DNA of 6,416 nt from Succinivibrionaceae bacterium. GTDB taxonomy: Bacteria > Pseudomonadota > Gammaproteobacteria > Enterobacterales > Succinivibrionaceae. The notes under the pieces are model-generated. The model was not told the DNA's origin. It made no database searches and was given only the letters and a program-made list of their open reading frames with translations. Shown one piece after another: positions 6,099-6,416 of the stretch (position 1 is the first letter of the stretch; every line of letters begins with the position of its first letter). The stretch is from NCBI GenBank assembly GCA_003477345.1, contig DMTG01000153.1:1-6416 (forward strand), read 5' to 3'. Position numbers and translations under genes: made by a program.

Positions 6099-6395
6099 CT
6101 ATTTTTTTGATTCTGCCTTATCGTCTTTTTCTATAACACGATAAAAAGTTTCCGTAGGCTTTATAAGCCCAAGTTCAGACCGTGCCAGTTCTTCTATGGC
6201 TTTATTTCCCTGCTGCAGATCTTCGATTTCATCTTTGACACGCTGATTGCGCTGCACAAGAGAATTTACCTTTTTCTCAGCCTGTTCTACCTGCGAAGCT
6301 TCCTGCTGATACTGCTGTATACCATTACGCCCGTAGAAGATATCATAGGCAAGATAGCACAGCAGAAGTACCACAGCTAACTGAAATAAACGCAT
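6099..6395 (-). CDS. ftsB: Cell division protein FtsB
   Basis: A small bitopic inner-membrane protein of the FtsQ-FtsB-FtsL complex, which licenses septal peptidoglycan synthesis by FtsW-FtsI. From ATG 6395 it has 98 residues (E. coli about 103). A short cytoplasmic end and a single membrane segment (about 4-21) lead to YGRNGI (21-26), matching the FGKNGI of E. coli FtsB. A periplasmic coiled coil (about 30-68) rich in Gln, Glu and Lys follows. The conserved end is ELARSELGLIKPTETFYRVI, with ETFYR at 82-86. The charged tail (DKAESKK) is lineage-specific. The ATG is chosen over two GTG codons just upstream (6407, 6404): it starts right before the membrane segment and has GAGTGG about eight bases upstream. 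In many relatives eno precedes and ispD follows ftsB. The upstream side is outside the window and ispD is not downstream. Confidence 0.9.
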   Translation of the reverse strand: MRLFQLAVVLLLCYLAYDIFYGRNGIQQYQQEASQVEQAEKKVNSLVQRNQRVKDEIEDLQQGNKAIEELARSELGLIKPTETFYRVIEKDDKAESKK

Positions 6396-6416
6396 AGCAA
6401 ACACCACTCAAGGGAA

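Noticed and set aside
6396..6407. GTG codons at 6407 and 6404 as the FtsB start
   Set aside because: They lack a usable ribosome binding site and add only four residues. The ATG at 6395 starts directly before the membrane segment, as in known FtsB.
1..6416. A linked multi-gene defence or mobile system
   Set aside because: No toxin-antitoxin, nuclease, CRISPR, integrase or phage gene is visible. The five genes are separate, mostly housekeeping or surface functions.

Overview
The window reads as chromosome from a gammaproteobacterium. The sigma factor is of the RpoS type, and an FtsB gene lies on the same strand at the far end. A Maf-type (DUF115) flagellin glycosylation protein and an outer-membrane beta-barrel protein lie between them. 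The Maf protein and the A+T-rich spacers would fit a flagellated host-associated or anaerobic lineage such as Succinivibrionaceae/Aeromonadales; that placement is an inference, not a demonstrated fact.

Layout, left to right. Positions 1-172 hold a hairpin resembling the right end of an IS200/IS605 (TnpB-type) element, then an A+T-rich leader. The only plus-strand gene (173-1201) is a complete family II manganese-dependent inorganic pyrophosphatase. Its best start gives it an N-terminal signal peptide, which is unusual for this normally cytoplasmic enzyme. Positions 1202-1398 are packed with hairpins between two convergent genes: two terminator candidates for the pyrophosphatase, a second inverted copy of the IS-end-like hairpin, and a clear minus-strand terminator for rpoS. 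Everything further right is on the minus strand: rpoS (1399-2406) with its own sigma-70-like promoter and a very short leader; an A/T-flanked inverted repeat that can terminate in both directions; maf (2591-4825); a textbook terminator; a secreted 272-residue beta-barrel protein (5007-5825); a 273-base spacer with an inverted repeat; and ftsB (6099-6395).

The genes do not form one pathway. ftsB (division), rpoS (general stress), the Maf protein (flagellin sugar transfer) and the beta-barrel protein each appear to be separate transcription units, since terminators or long spacers part them. In E. coli and relatives ftsB and rpoS are joined on one strand by ispD-ispF-truD-surE-pcm-nlpD. Here the order and strand are kept, but those linking genes are absent and two envelope or surface genes occupy the space. 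I see no phage genes, CRISPR, tRNA, rRNA or defence module, and no convincing new multi-gene system. The most interesting points are the apparently exported pyrophosphatase, the paired inverted IS-end hairpins around it, and the rewired rpoS neighbourhood.
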